A stretch of 64,000 bases of DNA from Diphasiastrum complanatum (Eukaryota; Streptophyta; Lycopodiopsida; Lycopodiales; Lycopodiaceae): contig CM055099.1 in NCBI GenBank assembly GCA_029204225.1, forward strand, positions 57,547,982 to 57,611,981, in the 5' to 3' direction. The notes beneath the pieces are model-generated. The model made no database searches. It was not told where the DNA came from and saw nothing but the letters and a program-made list of their open reading frames with translations. Both the position numbers and the translations under genes were made by a program. Positions 37,118 to 50,370 of this stretch are shown here, one piece after another (the first letter of the stretch is position 1; every line of letters starts with the position of its first letter).

Positions 37118-39916
37118 ATGTCGGTCCTTGATAGAGGCATTTGGTCAGAGGCAGAGTTGACAGAGGGGGATGTGGCTACGCACCAAGAATCTGGTGCCCG
37201 CAAATGGAGATGCCTGCATTGTGGCGGCATCTTTACTGGTTCTCTTACTAGGGTTGGGGCTCATTTGCTACGACTCACCAGGCCAGATGGGCGGGGATGG
37301 GCATATCCATTTGCCCTCGCATATCAGATGCAGAGGTGGAGAGATTGATGGACACATATGGGCGTGACGGTTCATCTCTTGAGCCTTGGAGACCATCTCA
37401 CAGTGCTGTTCGTGGGTCAGTGGCAAGAGCAGGGACTAGAGCAGGTTCGGGACATGGTAGAGGTGCAGGGTCCAGAGCAGATGCAGAGGCGGGGCCTAGC
37501 CACATGGGGGGAGATGTTCCCAGAGCATCCAGCACACATGCAGAGGCAGGTCCTAGTCACGTGGGGGGGGGATGTTCGTAGAGCATCCAGCACACATGCA
37601 TCCTCTCGTCCAGTTGTTCCTTCAGCCTCATGTCCATCTCGTCCAGCGTCGTTATCAGTTGCTGACGCACCATTTACAGAGTCAGATCATGCCATAGAGG
37701 GCTACAACGATGCAGCAAGCGATGCTCCACCGTCAGACACACCTTCAATACGCCCATCTATTGTTTCTGGTGGGCGTTCTAGACCAGGAGAGTCCTCGGT
37801 GCAGCAGAGAGCGGTTAGGGCTAGGTAGCAGACATTGGGCCGAGGTGCGTGGCAGAGACATCATAATGCCTTGTGTACTCGACGGATTGGCCGGCTGTTC
37901 TATGAGTGTGGCATTCATTTTGCTGTTGCAGACACTTGGATCTTTAAAGACATTTGCCTTTAGATAGCATCAGCTGATTCGTCATGGAGGCCTCCGAGGA
38001 GAGAGGCATTGCGCACGACCATGCTACGCATCTGCTGGCATTGTTCCGTACATTCTCTTGGCTGGACCTGAAGAAGCCAAGACCCACTCGCTTTCCTTTT
38101 TTATTCCTGGTTCTTGAGCGATTGTACGTCTTGTGAGATCATTTGCGGAGGATGGTATCCAGTGAGGCATTTGATGAGTTCAGGAACTGCACTACAGAGG
38201 CAGTGTTCTTCCAGGCCATAGTCTTTGCAAAGGACTTTTGGACACGTGCGAGTGAGATTGTAGAGGTTCTTCGACTTGTCTTCTATGTGCTGCGCCTAGT
38301 AGGCCAAGAGGGGTGCACTCTCGGTCTCATATACGAGTTCATGGACCGCATCGGCGAGGCGCTTCACAGCTGTGGCTTGGAGGAGGATAGGTATGTCTCC
38401 TATCACTTTCTTATTTCAGTTTCACTCTGCTCGTGTTTTCGAAGATGCCTAATCATTTGCAATGTCACCTGCACAAGAAGGATGAGCTCCTTACACGTTG
38501 GGAGGCGAGGTGAGACTACTTCAACAGACCCATCCATGCGGTGGCCCACATGCTGCACCCATTGTGGCGCTCTACCAGACGTCCTGGCAACACGGAGCTC
38601 CACCGAGGATGGGTGGAGTACACCGAGCGTGTATGGCCCGACGCAGGTATTGTAAATATTCTAGCTAGTGCAGTTGTTTGTATTAGCATATGCTTTGGTT
38701 TGTGTCCTAACACGTGTTCTGTTTCCTTTGCCAATAGGCACGACTCTAGGGAACATAGAGCGAGACATGGTCAAGTTCGAGCGGGGCTTGTATCCTTTTG
38801 ATTGAGAGCAGTGTAAGCTCAGAGAGGACCAGTTGGCGCCTGTCACATGGTGGAGCTTTCATGGTCGCAGTACGCCTGACCTTCAACGATTGGCAGAGAG
38901 GGTCCTTGCACAGGATTGTTCGGCTTCCGCCTGTGAGCGGAACTGGAATGTATGGGCCAGCCATCACACGAAGAAGAGAAATAGACTCTCCATTGAGCAG
39001 TGCAAGCGGTTGGTGTTTGTGAACACCAACGGAGGCATGTTGAGACGCACACGCATGTAGGGTGATCGCTTGATCGAGGTGAGCTAGTGACTTTACTAGT
39101 ATTGCTTGATGTACTTGCGTTTCAAACGAACTTATTTGACAAATGCATAGGTTTGCTAATCATGCCCGTTTGTTTTTGTAGGTGAACCCTAACTCCTGCA
39201 AGGTACATACGACAGCTGCTGATCCTCGGGTGCCACCTATGGAGGAGGAGGTCGAGGATGATATCTATCAGGAGCTACATAGGCAGGCAGATGCAGAGGC
39301 ACGGTCTACACGACGCCACAGGAGAGCAGCTCGATGTCAGGAGATGGGAGAAGATGGAGATGATGAGATTTTGGGGCATGGAGAGGGATTTGGGCATGGG
39401 TACGAGGAGTGGATGGATGAGGGTGATACAGAGGCAGAGGATGAGGGTGAGCATGAGGGGGGAGGAGACATGCAGCACTTATTCGTAGATCCCGATGCCG
39501 AGACACAGGAGGAGCCAGCCGTTCTTGCACCTAGACGTTCCAGGGGGGTCCTGGGGGCCTTGTTTGTAGAGAGGACTGGAGTTTCACAGGCAGTTGAGGG
39601 CCAGGTCGGCTCAGAGTTTATAGGGCCTTCCCAGAGTACAAGATCACAGTTGAGAGGGCGACCTGGAGGGAGTAGCAGAGGAGCTGCAGTTGGAGCCAGC
39701 CAGGAGTGAGTAGGAGGGAGAGAGAGAGGGAGAGGGAGAGGGAGAGGGAGAGGTAGGGGACAGGGAAGAGGAAGAGACAGAGGCAGACGCAGAGGCAGAG
39801 GCAGAGGCAGAGGCTCACCACGACACATGATACCCTCAACGTCATCTACAGATGTCTTGTTTGGCAGTTCCACGGACACTGATGACTTAGACTTTGAGTT
39901 AGAGGACGATTGTTAG
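37118..39916 (+). pseudogene. hAT-superfamily transposase with N-terminal BED zinc finger, frameshifted
   Basis: Starts MSVLDRGIW and shows a BED-finger pattern, WRCLHCGGIFTGS with TRVGAHLL, at 37196-37275. A frame change follows at about 37295 (ICPRISDAEVERL). Later frames give RIGRLFYECGIHF (37880-37920), FDEFRNC, FWTRASEIVEVLR and LIYEFMDRIGEAL (38170-38370), then EARWDYFNRPIHAVAHML-type residues (38500-38560). The C-terminal dimerisation domain (PVTWWSFHG, RLAERVLAQ, SACERNWN, KKRNRLS) lies at 38830-39000. A TAG at 39058 and a TGA at 39707 interrupt the last part. The tail is acidic, then Arg-Gly rich (39716-39820), then ends in DDLDFELEDDC. Introns near 38393-38500, 38645-38740 and 39080-39180 are plausible. 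No active transposase can be made from this copy. Confidence 0.8.
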
Positions 39917-40655
<739 letters not shown>

Positions 40656-41199
40656 ATGCTATTTATATTCTAGATTTGAATGGAGTAGAGAAACTAGACT
40701 TTTTCAGTTTTCAAACACCTAATGACAATATATTAGTCTTTTTGTTTCAAATAGTATATTCATATACAAAAGTAATGCAAAATTAGATTTGGCTTACTAT
40801 CATGAGATCTAATTATTTGAGATTGAGTTCAAGCCCTTTAAATGTGTTTTACAGGTTTTGAAGAACCATCAAGAAGAGAGAGAGATTTAGCTTTTTCTTT
40901 GTCCAAAAACTTGTAAATCAGACTTGATTTGATAGTTCCTTATCTCCATTCTATCTTTGTGAGGGAGTGTGAGGATCGTGACTATAAGTCAAAGGAAGTC
41001 AAATTTGAGGTAATCAAGACAAGTGAAACCTTTGTGAGTTTTTAGATTCAAATCAATTCCAATTGTTTTGAGCATTGATTTGTAGAAACTTTCCTAGTAA
41101 GTGTTCTGTTGAATCAAGATCAATGCGATATTGCTACTTGAATCTTTGTGAAATCCAAGTGAGTTGCAAGTGAGCAAAATCTGAATTTTTTTTAAGAGA

Positions 41200-41880
41200 G
41201 GGCCGAGAAGTACAATCTAGTACAAGTCATTAGGAAGATGGGGTCCATTGGTGGATTCCTTTTTGAACCTAGTGAGAGATTAAATTCTACAAAGCAACGA
41301 GGCCAAGGAAAAGGATCAAGCATCCTGTTCAAAGGGAAAGATAGACAAGTCTAAGTTAAAATGCTTCTTTTGTAAAAAGAATGGGCATTTTGCATCCGAG
41401 TGCTACAAGAAGCAAAAAGTACAAGAAGAGAGCAAACAAGGAAACCTTGCATAAGAAGAGGAGGAAGATGAAGAAATCTTCTTTTTATTAACAAGCAAAG
41501 GCAATTCAAGAGACACTTGGTGGATTTATAGTGGGCAAGTTCCCACAGGAACTTATGAAAAAGGCTTCTTTTCAATTCTATACTTTTTTAATGATATTTG
41601 AAAGTTTGTCTTTACTGCAAGTGATGAAGAGTGTAGGATAGATGGTGTTGGCACCATCTCTTTATGTCTAGAATCTTCTAAAAGTATGGATCTAGACAAT
41701 GTCTTTTATGTTCCATCAATGACAAAGAACTTGCTAAGTGTTGGTCAACTAATGGATAGTGATTTATTTGTCAACTTTGAGCATTGGGTTTGTTCTATCT
41801 TGATGAATGAGAAATGAATTGCTAGGGGATTTATACAAGGGAGAATGTTTAAATTGAATGCTACTGTTGCTATTGTGAGT
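41200..41880 (+). pseudogene. Copia gag-protease fragment
   Basis: A CCHC zinc knuckle is readable at 41362-41403 (CFFCKKNGHFASEC), followed by an EEEEDEE stretch. A protease entry of the WWIDSG type is altered to TWWIYSG at 41515-41535, so the catalytic aspartate is lost. Then LDNVFYVPSMTKNLLSVGQL at 41692-41751, typical of Copia just before integrase. Stops occur at 41452 and 41815. Plus orientation. No LTR was seen on its left, where 40654-41199 has only frame-broken sequence. Confidence 0.7.
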
Positions 41881-42309
41881 GCAACTAGCAATCTTGGTGA
41901 CAAGAAGCTTGCAAGGATTGAGGAGGAGCATCAAAGAGAACAACATTTTGAGAATCAACCTCAAAACCCAAGAACTCCAAGGATGACCTCAAAGAAAAAG
42001 GTCAAGTCATCAAATTGCATGCAATTTTTCCATTCAAGTGTGCATCTTGCAAGGGTGAAGAGCATTGGAGAGTCTACTATCTTTGAATCTTTTTTGGATA
42101 GTATTAGTAGACATAAAGTGGCTTGTTTCTTATCTTTAAGTTCGATGATGTTTAGTACTTTATGTAGATATTGTGAAAGTACTGTACTTTTGGACCATAA
42201 ATGGATCCACAAAAGATTCACAAGAGTGATTAAGTGCTTGCTTAACAATTTATCAAAAAACTAGCACAAAAAAGTTGATCTAGATAGTAAGAACAATCAA
42301 AAGCAATGA

Positions 42310-42540
42310 TCAGATATGTAAATCTGAGTATATGTGTTGGAGCTTGATCTCTTTGGCTTGCACTTTTTTCCTCACAAAATGATGAGCAATTTCGATGTGC
42401 TTGCTCCTTGCATAGAATGTAGGATTAGTAGCAAGTGATTGGGTTGATTGGTTGTCACAATAGATGATAGGAACCTCCTCCTGAATGACATGAAGCTCCA
42501 CCAATAGCCTTTGAGCCATAAGACCTCCTTGCATGTTGAT
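42310..42540 (-). pseudogene. Copia RNase H C-terminal fragment, minus strand
   Basis: The minus-strand translation includes IIYCDNQSTQSLATNP and ARSKHIEIAHHFVR, a signature of the RNase H end of Copia pol. It lies between plus-strand Copia pieces, so at least two Copia copies of opposite orientation are mixed here. 41881-42309 shows no firm domain. Confidence 0.7.
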
Positions 42541-42964
42541 GTCAAGGCCTTATACTCGGATTCTGTGGAAGATAAAAAAAATGTATCTTGTTTTTGGGAA
42601 AGCCATGATAATATTCCATCACATAAGAAGGTGGCAAATGCACTTGTTGACTTTCAATCCATTTTGTCACCTGCAAAAACCGAGTCACTATAGGCTCTTA
42701 AGCCAAGATTAGTCCCACTATACAAGGACTTGTGTTTCCAAGGAGGAAGTATGGCATAGGAGGTTGCATGTTTCCAATGTCAAGGAGATCAAGCCAAGAG
42801 TGGCTTATTCTATGGCAAAATCACATATGGATCAATATTTGATGTCTTCTACCAAGAAAAAACATCCTATGGAGTTGGAACACTTGGATGTTGACCTTTC
42901 TTCATCAACAAGCAAGGAAGTTGCCTCTTGTTTTTCTACTCTTATTGATGGTTTCACAAGTAAC

Positions 42965-43281
42965 CTATGGCTATGTCTTGTCTCTTCAAGTTTTATGGTG
43001 CATGTGTATTTTCCCTCGCTTTTTGGAGTTATGGAGCTATTGGAAGAAGTGCACTATATGAAGTCTTGTTCAACTATAAGCCTAAGGTTGTGTACCTTAG
43101 TGTTCTTGAAGGGTATTGCTTTGCATGTGGTTTTTTGGAAGGAAAGAGAGATGGAGATCCAAGTCTATGGATCATGGTTGGATGCTTATCCACCAAGGAA
43201 GGCAACAAAGCCTTTACACTCTCTATCTCGAAGGTGTTTGAGTATGGAGATGTTATTGTTTTTCATGAAGATCTATTTTGA
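42965..43281 (+). pseudogene. Copia integrase C-terminal fragment
   Basis: Reads ALYEVLFNYKPKV, YLSVLEGYCFAC, IMVGCLSTKEGNKAF and SKVFEYGDVIVFHEDLF. These match the conserved end of Copia integrase (SPYE-LF, VFGC, GY---KGYK, REDVIFHE-F) with several substitutions. It probably belongs with the gag-protease piece at 41.2-41.9 kb, with the rest of integrase deleted or scrambled in between. Confidence 0.65.
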
Positions 43282-43439
43282 ATCTTGGAAGAGGCCGAGA
43301 GCACAGTGTCTCTAATTGCATCAAAAGTTCATTCTATGGAGAAAAGCCAACTTACGATGAGGTTGAGGTTTGAGGAGTATCCTCAACATGCATATCCAAG
43401 AAGATCTTCATTGAACAAGGCCGAGTCCTTGTTGTTTTT

Positions 43440-45340
43440 ATTTCATGGAAAAGCGGGTGCAATAGTCAATAGCTACTATGATATAGCGAAATTGAGTGTG
43501 TCTAGCAGCGGGACTAATGGGTCCAACTTAATCAAATTCCCATTTCTGGAAAGTTTGATCAGTTGTGACAGGGTGCAAAGACATGTAGTCGGTCTTTTGA
43601 AATCGTTTGGTTCTTTGACAAATATCACAAGCCTTAGTGTAGGTGTGCGTATCCTTGAAGAGAGTTGGCCACCAAAATCCGGCCAAGAGGATTTTCTTAG
43701 CAGTCATTTCGAAAGAGAAATGACCTACTCCAATACCTTCATGAGTGAGGGAGATGACATAGGTTATTTCACCTTCAGTAAGACAACGTTGGATAATTCC
43801 ATCTAACCCTTGTTTGTAAAGTTGACCTGCAATTAACGTATAAGGTTTGGTTTTGAGGACCAACGCACGTTGTTCGAGTTTAGATAAGGATGGATCCATC
43901 TGCCATGAAGTTAAATATTCTGTAATTTCCTTGGCCCAAATGGGTGTAGAGTCAACCTGAAATAAGATGGCATCGAGTAAATCATCGTTGACGTCTTGAT
44001 TTGGGGTGGGTAGGTTAGGGATTCGAGATAAACGGTCTACTAAAAAATGTTGAACTCTCTTTCGAACTACGATCCTAAACTCAAATTCTCGTAGTAATAG
44101 GATGCATCGAGTGATACGACCAGTTGTGCAAGTCTTGTTAATGAGATATAGGAGTGCTTGATGATCAGTGAAGAAAGCAAAAACTTTTCCCAGAAGATAA
44201 TGACGGAACTTCTAAACCGCATATACCATTGCCAAAGCTTTACGCTCGGTAGTGGTATAATTGACTTCAGTAGGTATCAATTGTCTACTGAGAAATCGGA
44301 TTGGATAATCCTTTTTGAATTTTCTCAGTTGGGTGAGCATTATTTGGTATGCACATGGAATTCTTTGGAGTAATCAGGAGCCCGGAGGATAGGTGCATTG
44401 GTTAGGGCTTCTTTGAGTTGATTGAATGCGACGTGTTGTTCATCAGTCCATTTGGAGACAAGAACTACTTTGTAGATTAATCGTGCTTTATTAGCGAAGT
44501 TGAAAATAAAGCACCGATAGTAGTTGGTGTGGCCAAGGAAAGAATATACTTCGCGAATGTTACGTGGTTCCGGTAGATTTTGAATGACGAGGATCTTTTT
44601 TGAGCCAATTGCAATGCCATTTTTTGAGATGATATGGCCTAACACAATACCGTGTGTTACCCAGATCTGGCATTTTTTAGGGTTCAAGGAGATGCCGAAT
44701 CATTGACATTGGATAAAAACAATTTCAAGCACAGACAGATGTTGTGATTCTTCTTAATGTGCACCTAAATCATCCAAGTAAACTTCTAGGGTGTCGCCCA
44801 TCTGCTGAAAAAAACAACTTGCATAACACATTGGAAGGTGCTAGGGGCATTACAGAGACCAAAGGGCATGACTTTCCAACGAAGGTTTTCCATTCTGTCG
44901 CAAAAGCGGTTTTATGTTGATCTTCTTCAGTAATCTGGATCATATTATATCCGCTAAAGTCATCTAAGAAGGAGTAGGCCTCATCTTTAGCTAGATTTTC
45001 TAGGATGGATTCTCCGAAAGGTAATGGAAAATGATCACGTTCTGTGATGGCATGAAGTTTTTTAAAATCAACACAGATCCGGAGTTTTCCGTTTTTCTTA
45101 GAAATGATGACGATTGGAGAGACCCACTCAGTATGTTTGATTTCATAGATGGATCCCGCATCTAACAAGCATTGTAATTCTTCTTTGATTTTGGCCTTGT
45201 AGATCGGATTGCATCTGTAGGGATGACTACCAGTTGACCTCGCACCCGGTCTAAGGGGAATACGATGCACAGCTACCTGGGGAGAGATGTCTTTCATGTC
45301 TTTATAGGACCAAGCAAAGACATGTCGATATCTGTGCACT
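43440..45340 (-). pseudogene. Tat/Athila-like Gypsy pol, minus strand: RT, RNase H, integrase zinc finger
   Basis: Reading leftward from 45340: HVFAWSYKDM and HRIPL, then RT with SPIVIISKKNGKLRICVDFK and FLDDFSGYNMIQI (45130-44930), YLDD near 44785, LNPKKCQ, GHIISKNGIA and FLGHTNYYR (44690-44510). RNase H follows: FLSRQLIPTEVNYTTTER and AFFTDHQALLYL (44310-44130). The H2C2 zinc finger comes last, HEGIGVGHF and WWPTLFKDT with CDICQRTKR (43740-43610). The sequence ends soon after the start of the integrase core. A stop follows YLDD and several frames are used. AWSYKDM is typical of Tat/Athila elements. Confidence 0.8.
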
Positions 45341-47506
45341 TTGCAATGCCCCAAACACTTTCCAGCGAGTCATGCAAGTGGCATTCAAAGATTATTTGCA
45401 AAAAAATTTGAAAATTTCCTTGGACGATCTGTGCGTGCATGGATCATATTCAGAATACTAATCCAATTTGGAGAAGGTGGTCGCGATTACCAGATCTCCC
45501 TAAATCCAAAAAAATGTCAATTTTGGGTGACACATGGCTTGATACTCGGCCATATAGTGTCAAGACACGGGATCGCCACAGATCTATCAAAGATCAGGAT
45601 CATTGTTTACCACCACCGGGGACGATCCGCGAGGTCTACATTTTCATGGGTCATGCTAACTATTATAGGATCTTCATTCTTGATTTTGCGGAGTTAGCTA
45701 GACCAATTTACAAGCTCACAATGGATCCACATTGGAATGAGGAAGCTCTAAAGGCTTTCTAGAAGATTAAAGATGCATTGGTCTCAGCACCAATCTTACG
45801 ACCACCCAATTGGTCCATTGAGTTCCATGTGCATACGGACGCATCGAAGTATGCAGTTGGAGCAGTCTTAACCCAGCCAGGTGAACACAAAAAAGATTTT
45901 TCAATCCGATTTGCAAGCCGACAGCTCAGTGATACCGAAATGAATTATTCAGCCACAGAGCGAGAAACACTAGCAATGATCTATGCGGTTAAGAAGTCTC
46001 GACACTATTTGATGGCCACACATTTTGTTTTTATACGGACCATCAACCCTTGCTATATCTCGTTAATAAGACTTGCAACACCGGAAGAATCACCAGATGG
46101 CTCCTTTTGTTATTGGAATTTGATTTTGGGATAGTAGTTCGCAAGGGAAAACAACACTACATGGCAGATCATGTGTCACGAGTCAAGGGAAAAGATATTG
46201 CAACGCAACCCGAGGATAGCTGGCAGATGTTGCCTTATTTTATGTGCATATAGTACCAGAATGGGCTGCTGACATTGTTGAATATCTAATGAGGGGCCAA
46301 CCAGACAAATCACTACCAAAGGCGGAACAACGGAAATTGATCTTGAAGGCTAGACCTTATCAGCTGATTGTCGGCCAGTTGTACCGAAGAGGTCCAGACG
46401 GAATTCTTTGGCGGTGTATTCTTTCTCATGAGACCACCTAGATCATTTCGCTTTCACATGAAGGCATGGGTGGAGGTCATTTTGCATCTGACATTACAGT
46501 TCGCAAGATCCTGCAATCAGGATGTTGGTGGCCAACGATTCATAAAGACACGGAGGAATACTTGAAAAAGTGCGATGTGTGCCAAAGGGCAAGGAGATCA
46601 ATGAGATTGAACCATGATCTACTGCACCCAGTCTTAGCCGAAGCACCGTTCGAAAAATGGGGATTGGATTATATTGGTCCAATTCACCCTGTAACAAGGA
46701 GTTCCCAAGTTCGATACATAATCGTAGCCACAGACTACCTCACCAAATGGGTCGAAGCCAAGGCAGTAAGAGTAGCTGATGCTAGAACCACTGCCAAGTT
46801 CCTTTATGAAAATATCATTGTGCGCTTCGAATGCCCGGTGGAACTAGTCAGTGATCGCAGAAGCCATTTCATCAACGAGACCATCAAGGTCCTGTTGGAA
46901 GAATTCTTTGTAATCCACAAAACCAGTACGCCTTATTATCCTTGTGGTAATGGGCAAGCAGAGTCATCCAATAAGATCCTGTGTAGCGTGCTCACGAAAA
47001 CAGTTGAAGCTAGCAGATGAACACAAAATCTGCATGCTGCACTGTGGGCATTCAAGACAGCATATAAAGGGAGCACTGATCAAACACCCTTCCAATTGAT
47101 ATATGGTCAGGATGCTGTGATGCCAATAGAGTTTTTAGTTCCTTCATTAAGGATTGCCACCGTGCAACATCTTAATGAGTCTAAATCTCTACAGCTACAC
47201 CACGAAGCTCTGCATAAACTCTGTTAAACACGCTTACTAGCTGTGCATGCACTGGCAGCTGAAAAGGAAAGATACAAAGCTTGGCATGATTGCATATTAC
47301 AAAAGAAGGATCTTCGTTCAGGAGATCTGGTCCTGATGTATAAAACCAAGGCGATCAAGGGGAAGTTAAAATTCACGGGCGAATGTCCTTATAGGATCAA
47401 GGAAATTCTTAATTATGGAGCCATGAACTTAGAACAGCTTGATGGAACGCCCTTCGACACACCCATCAATGGTAGCCGGTTGCACAAGTACTGGCCACCA
47501 CAGTAA
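45341..47506 (+). pseudogene. Tat/Athila-like Gypsy pol, plus strand: RT end, RNase H, integrase
   Basis: Begins inside RT with LCNAPNTFQRVMQVAF and continues with IFLDDLCVHG, LNPKKCQFWVTHG and a split FMGHANYYR (to 45700). RNase H (HVHTDASKYAVGAVLTQ, FASRQLSDTEMNYSATE) covers 45820-46020. The integrase zinc finger has WWPTIHKDTEEYLKKC with CDVCQRARR (46518-46590). The core has LDYIGPI, SDRRSHF and GQAESSNK, so the D,D,E triad is present; the usual G after SDR is R. The integrase frame 46466-47018 is open for 184 codons and then meets TGA; the C-terminal domain resumes at 47243-47506 (LVLMYKTKAIKGKL). The RNase H frame also has stops near 46134 and 46440. Confidence 0.85.
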
Positions 47507-48249
47507 GACAGATCCAGATTGGGGGTGGCACGTTACAAAAAGCTAATCTGCTCAGCCATCACTGCTAGATCTAAGGAGATCAAGCCAAATCAAGCTAAAT
47601 CCATCAAGATTCAGCCAGATCTGGCAAGATCAGAAAAATCCATCAGAATCCAAGGAGGATTTAGATCTTGATAGGGTCAAAAAGGAAGCAGATTATCAGA
47701 TTGACTGAGGGATCTACTACCAAGAATCCATCAAAACTTTTAGAGCACTACCAACAATCAGATCAAGCCTGGATGAAGCTGATTACCAGTTTACAAAAGT
47801 TAAAAATCAAAAAATCTCGAGATCTCGTCAAAAAACACTCTGAAAGAGCAATTTTTTCATGATTTTTTGAGATCCCCTGGGAGATAGCTCTTGAAAATTG
47901 GACAGTCACCAGATCTAACCTAGATGCATCCATGAAAATCTATGCGAGAGTTCTTGATGGAGGAATCATCATTTTTTAGTGTATGCGAGAATTCTCAGAA
48001 GCAGAACCCTCGCTGTGAAAAGTACAGAGTGGATGTGCTGTCTATAAGAGATCGTGGGTGGCTGTAGTCGTTGTCCCATCTATTAGCGCAACTGCCTGGG
48101 ATGAGCGTGAAAAGGGTGCGACGTCAGTCAGTGCTGAAGTGATTGTTGGTGATGATAATGCAAAAAGTGTGTCACTCTTACGAGTAGCCTTAGGATTAGA
48201 TTTACAAGGTGCCTTTGTTTTTAGGGCACCTTTGGCATTCTATAAGATA
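47507..48249. other. Downstream region of the plus-strand Gypsy copy
   Basis: Rich in AGATC, ATCAAG and AATCCA words, without a coding domain. A TATA-like tctataagag at 48042 could mark LTR sequence, but no LTR ends were found. Confidence 0.35.
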
Positions 48250-49010
48250 GTGTTCTCTTTTCGCCTGTGACTATAACGTGTGTAAAGACAAAGTGTCGCG
48301 ATTCTTTTGTCTTTTCTTCGTCTGTACAAATTTGCGTGTAAATATGCAGACTGCACGACAACGTTAGTAAACATGCAGCATGAATGGAGGCAGATTAAAA
48401 TGAGATTTAAGGAGAGTAGAGAGAATAAATCCAACAGCCTCCCTTAATCTGGATCCGTAAATGCCCTGATCTTCAAACTGAGCAATGCACAAAATTTGTT
48501 GTGTGCATTAACACCGAGTGCTTTTGTGAAGATGTCTGCAACCATGTCCTGTGTTCTGCACCTCTCTGTCAAAAACCTTGCCCCTGATGTAGTGATATCC
48601 GATCTCAATGTGCTTACTCCTAGAATGAAATCTAGTGTTGGCCGATAAGGCAATAGCACTTTGGTTATCACAAAACAAAATTTTAGGGCTGTATTGATAC
48701 AGATTGATGTCTGACAGCAAATTTCTCAACCATCTTTTAATAGATTGAGAAGCAGCAATGTATTCTGCTTCAGTAGAAGAAAGTGCGATAGAGGTTTGCT
48801 TACGACTCTTCCACGAAATAGCACCATCGTTGAAAAAGAATGTAAATCCAGATATGGACTTTCGATTGTCTGCATCTCCTCCCTAGCTTGCATCAGAATA
48901 ACCATTGAGCTGATGAAGATTGTCGTTGCTGACATCTCCATAGCAGATGCACTGGTCCATGGTAGCTCGAATATACCTCATGACTCGAATAAGAAAAAGC
49001 AGATTTCCTG
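48250..49010 (-). pseudogene. Copia 3' end, minus strand: RNase H, polypurine tract, LTR start
   Basis: Leftward from about 49000: MRYIRATMDQCICYG, NGYSDAS, RKSISGFTFFF, GAISWKSRKQT, ALSSTEAEYIAASQS, then ILFCDNQSAIAL, SRSKHIEIGYHYIR and DMVADIFTKAL. This is the complete RNase H end of a Copia polyprotein, with an in-frame stop after YSDAS. A purine run (aagggaggc) is followed by TGTTGGATTT, placing the start of the 3' LTR at 48436. The left end of the LTR is not resolved. RT is missing upstream, so this is a 5'-truncated copy. Confidence 0.8.
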
Positions 49011-49394
49011 GCAACTAGGCCATTTACAGAAAATTTTCATTTTTTTGAAAAAGTCAGTGCATGTCGAGTTAGTTCCATGCAGGATCTTTTGAAATGATAT
49101 CAATTTGAGACAGTGGTTGTGTTTTTGCAAAATCGATCTGATTAATCGATTTTCACAGTTGGTCCATTTCAAACGGATTTCAAAAATCTTAATTTTTCGT
49201 AAAAATTAGTGTTGGTCATAAAAAGTGTTGTTGCTTGATTTGTTTAGATATTGATTTTGTGAAATTTTGCTCAAACGAGTGAAAGACCTTGCTGAATGAT
49301 ATCAGCTAGTTATGAAGGTTTTGAACGTTTCACTTATTGGTTGATGATTGGATCTCGACTAATTTAAGCAAATTTTGCATGTCAGGCAATCATT

Positions 49395-49736
49395 ATGTCA
49401 GACGATAATGTAAATGCAGCTCTCGATGGTCAGGTGCCAATGCCTACCTATCAGCAAATTTGTCATTCATTAAGCCAAGCACTTAATGAGATAAACAACA
49501 GGAACACTTTACGTGATCAACAAATGGAAGTACTGTTAAATCAAGTGAGAGCTTTGTCTGTTCCGAATTTGGGCTTTCAGCCTAACCAATTTCTGGGGAG
49601 AAGAAAGATAAGAAGCCTGAAATTGTGGAAGATCTGTGCTTCTGCAATAGCGGCTGTCTTACAGAGTTTGTTTGGACTGGTATATGATGTAAAGGGTGAT
49701 ATACCAATCTTGATCTCGTGCGGTAATCCGGCATAG
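49395..49736 (+). pseudogene. Retrotransposon gag N-terminal fragment, plus strand (probable)
   Basis: Open frame starting MSDDNVNAALDG, with a coiled, polar stretch ALNEINNRNTLRDQQMEVLL typical in style of Gypsy gag starts. The homology is not specific. From about 49590 the plus frame runs into sequence that is coding on the other strand. Confidence 0.4.
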
Positions 49737-49867
49737 AAAAATGCCATTTTGTGGTGACTAGGCAGACCGGAATTCCAATCTCCTGCCATCTTGGCAAATC
49801 GTACAGTGTAGTTGAGAGTTTTTCTGGAAAGCATCGAGATTTGGGCAAGCTTCTCATACATTTCCAT
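49577..49867 (-). pseudogene. Gypsy gag fragment, minus strand
   Basis: A minus-strand frame gives YEKLAQISM, TLNYTVRFAKMAGDWNSGLP, HHKMAFFYAGLPHEIKIGIS and KTAAIAEAQ. The F--GL pattern and surrounding residues are those of a retrotransposon gag capsid domain. It abuts the plus-strand gag start at 49395, giving a second head-on join of retroelement pieces in this cluster. 49868-50370 shows nothing further. Confidence 0.6.
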
Positions 49868-50370
49868 GGCCTGTTGTGTGCAAGATGAAGATGATATGGA
49901 GTGGTGTGGTGATGTACGAGAGAGAGATTGGGGGATGCAGTTTTTGAAATGTGTATGAGGGACTTGATGATGAGGAGATGGAAGAGGAAAAGAAAAGCAG
50001 AAATATTCCTTTGTCTAGAACATTCATGATTTGGGCAAGGGTAGATTTTATAAATAAGTTCAATTATGCCCTTCCAGAGAAAGTCTTATGACGAGGGATG
50101 ACAATTGGAAAAGTACTTATGTAGGTTTTTTGACAAAGGGTTAGTTTTGCTTCAAAAAACTACTTTTTGACACTTCTCCACAAGTTTATAAAAGGATTTT
50201 TCAATACCAACTATAGCTCATTTTAGCCTTGGTGGTCTTGGGAGGAGTCTATCAAAGACAAAGTCACTCACCAAAGAGGCTTGGGCTAAAATTATTATAA
50301 TATTTTTTATAGAAAAGGGCCTTCGACAGTCGTGGGAGGAGCTATCAAAGATAGGGTCGCTTCCCAACGA

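Noticed and set aside
39337-39879. 180-codon minus-strand open frame
   Set aside because: It is the antisense of the acidic and Arg-Gly-rich tail of the hAT transposase, dominated by Pro-Leu repeats.
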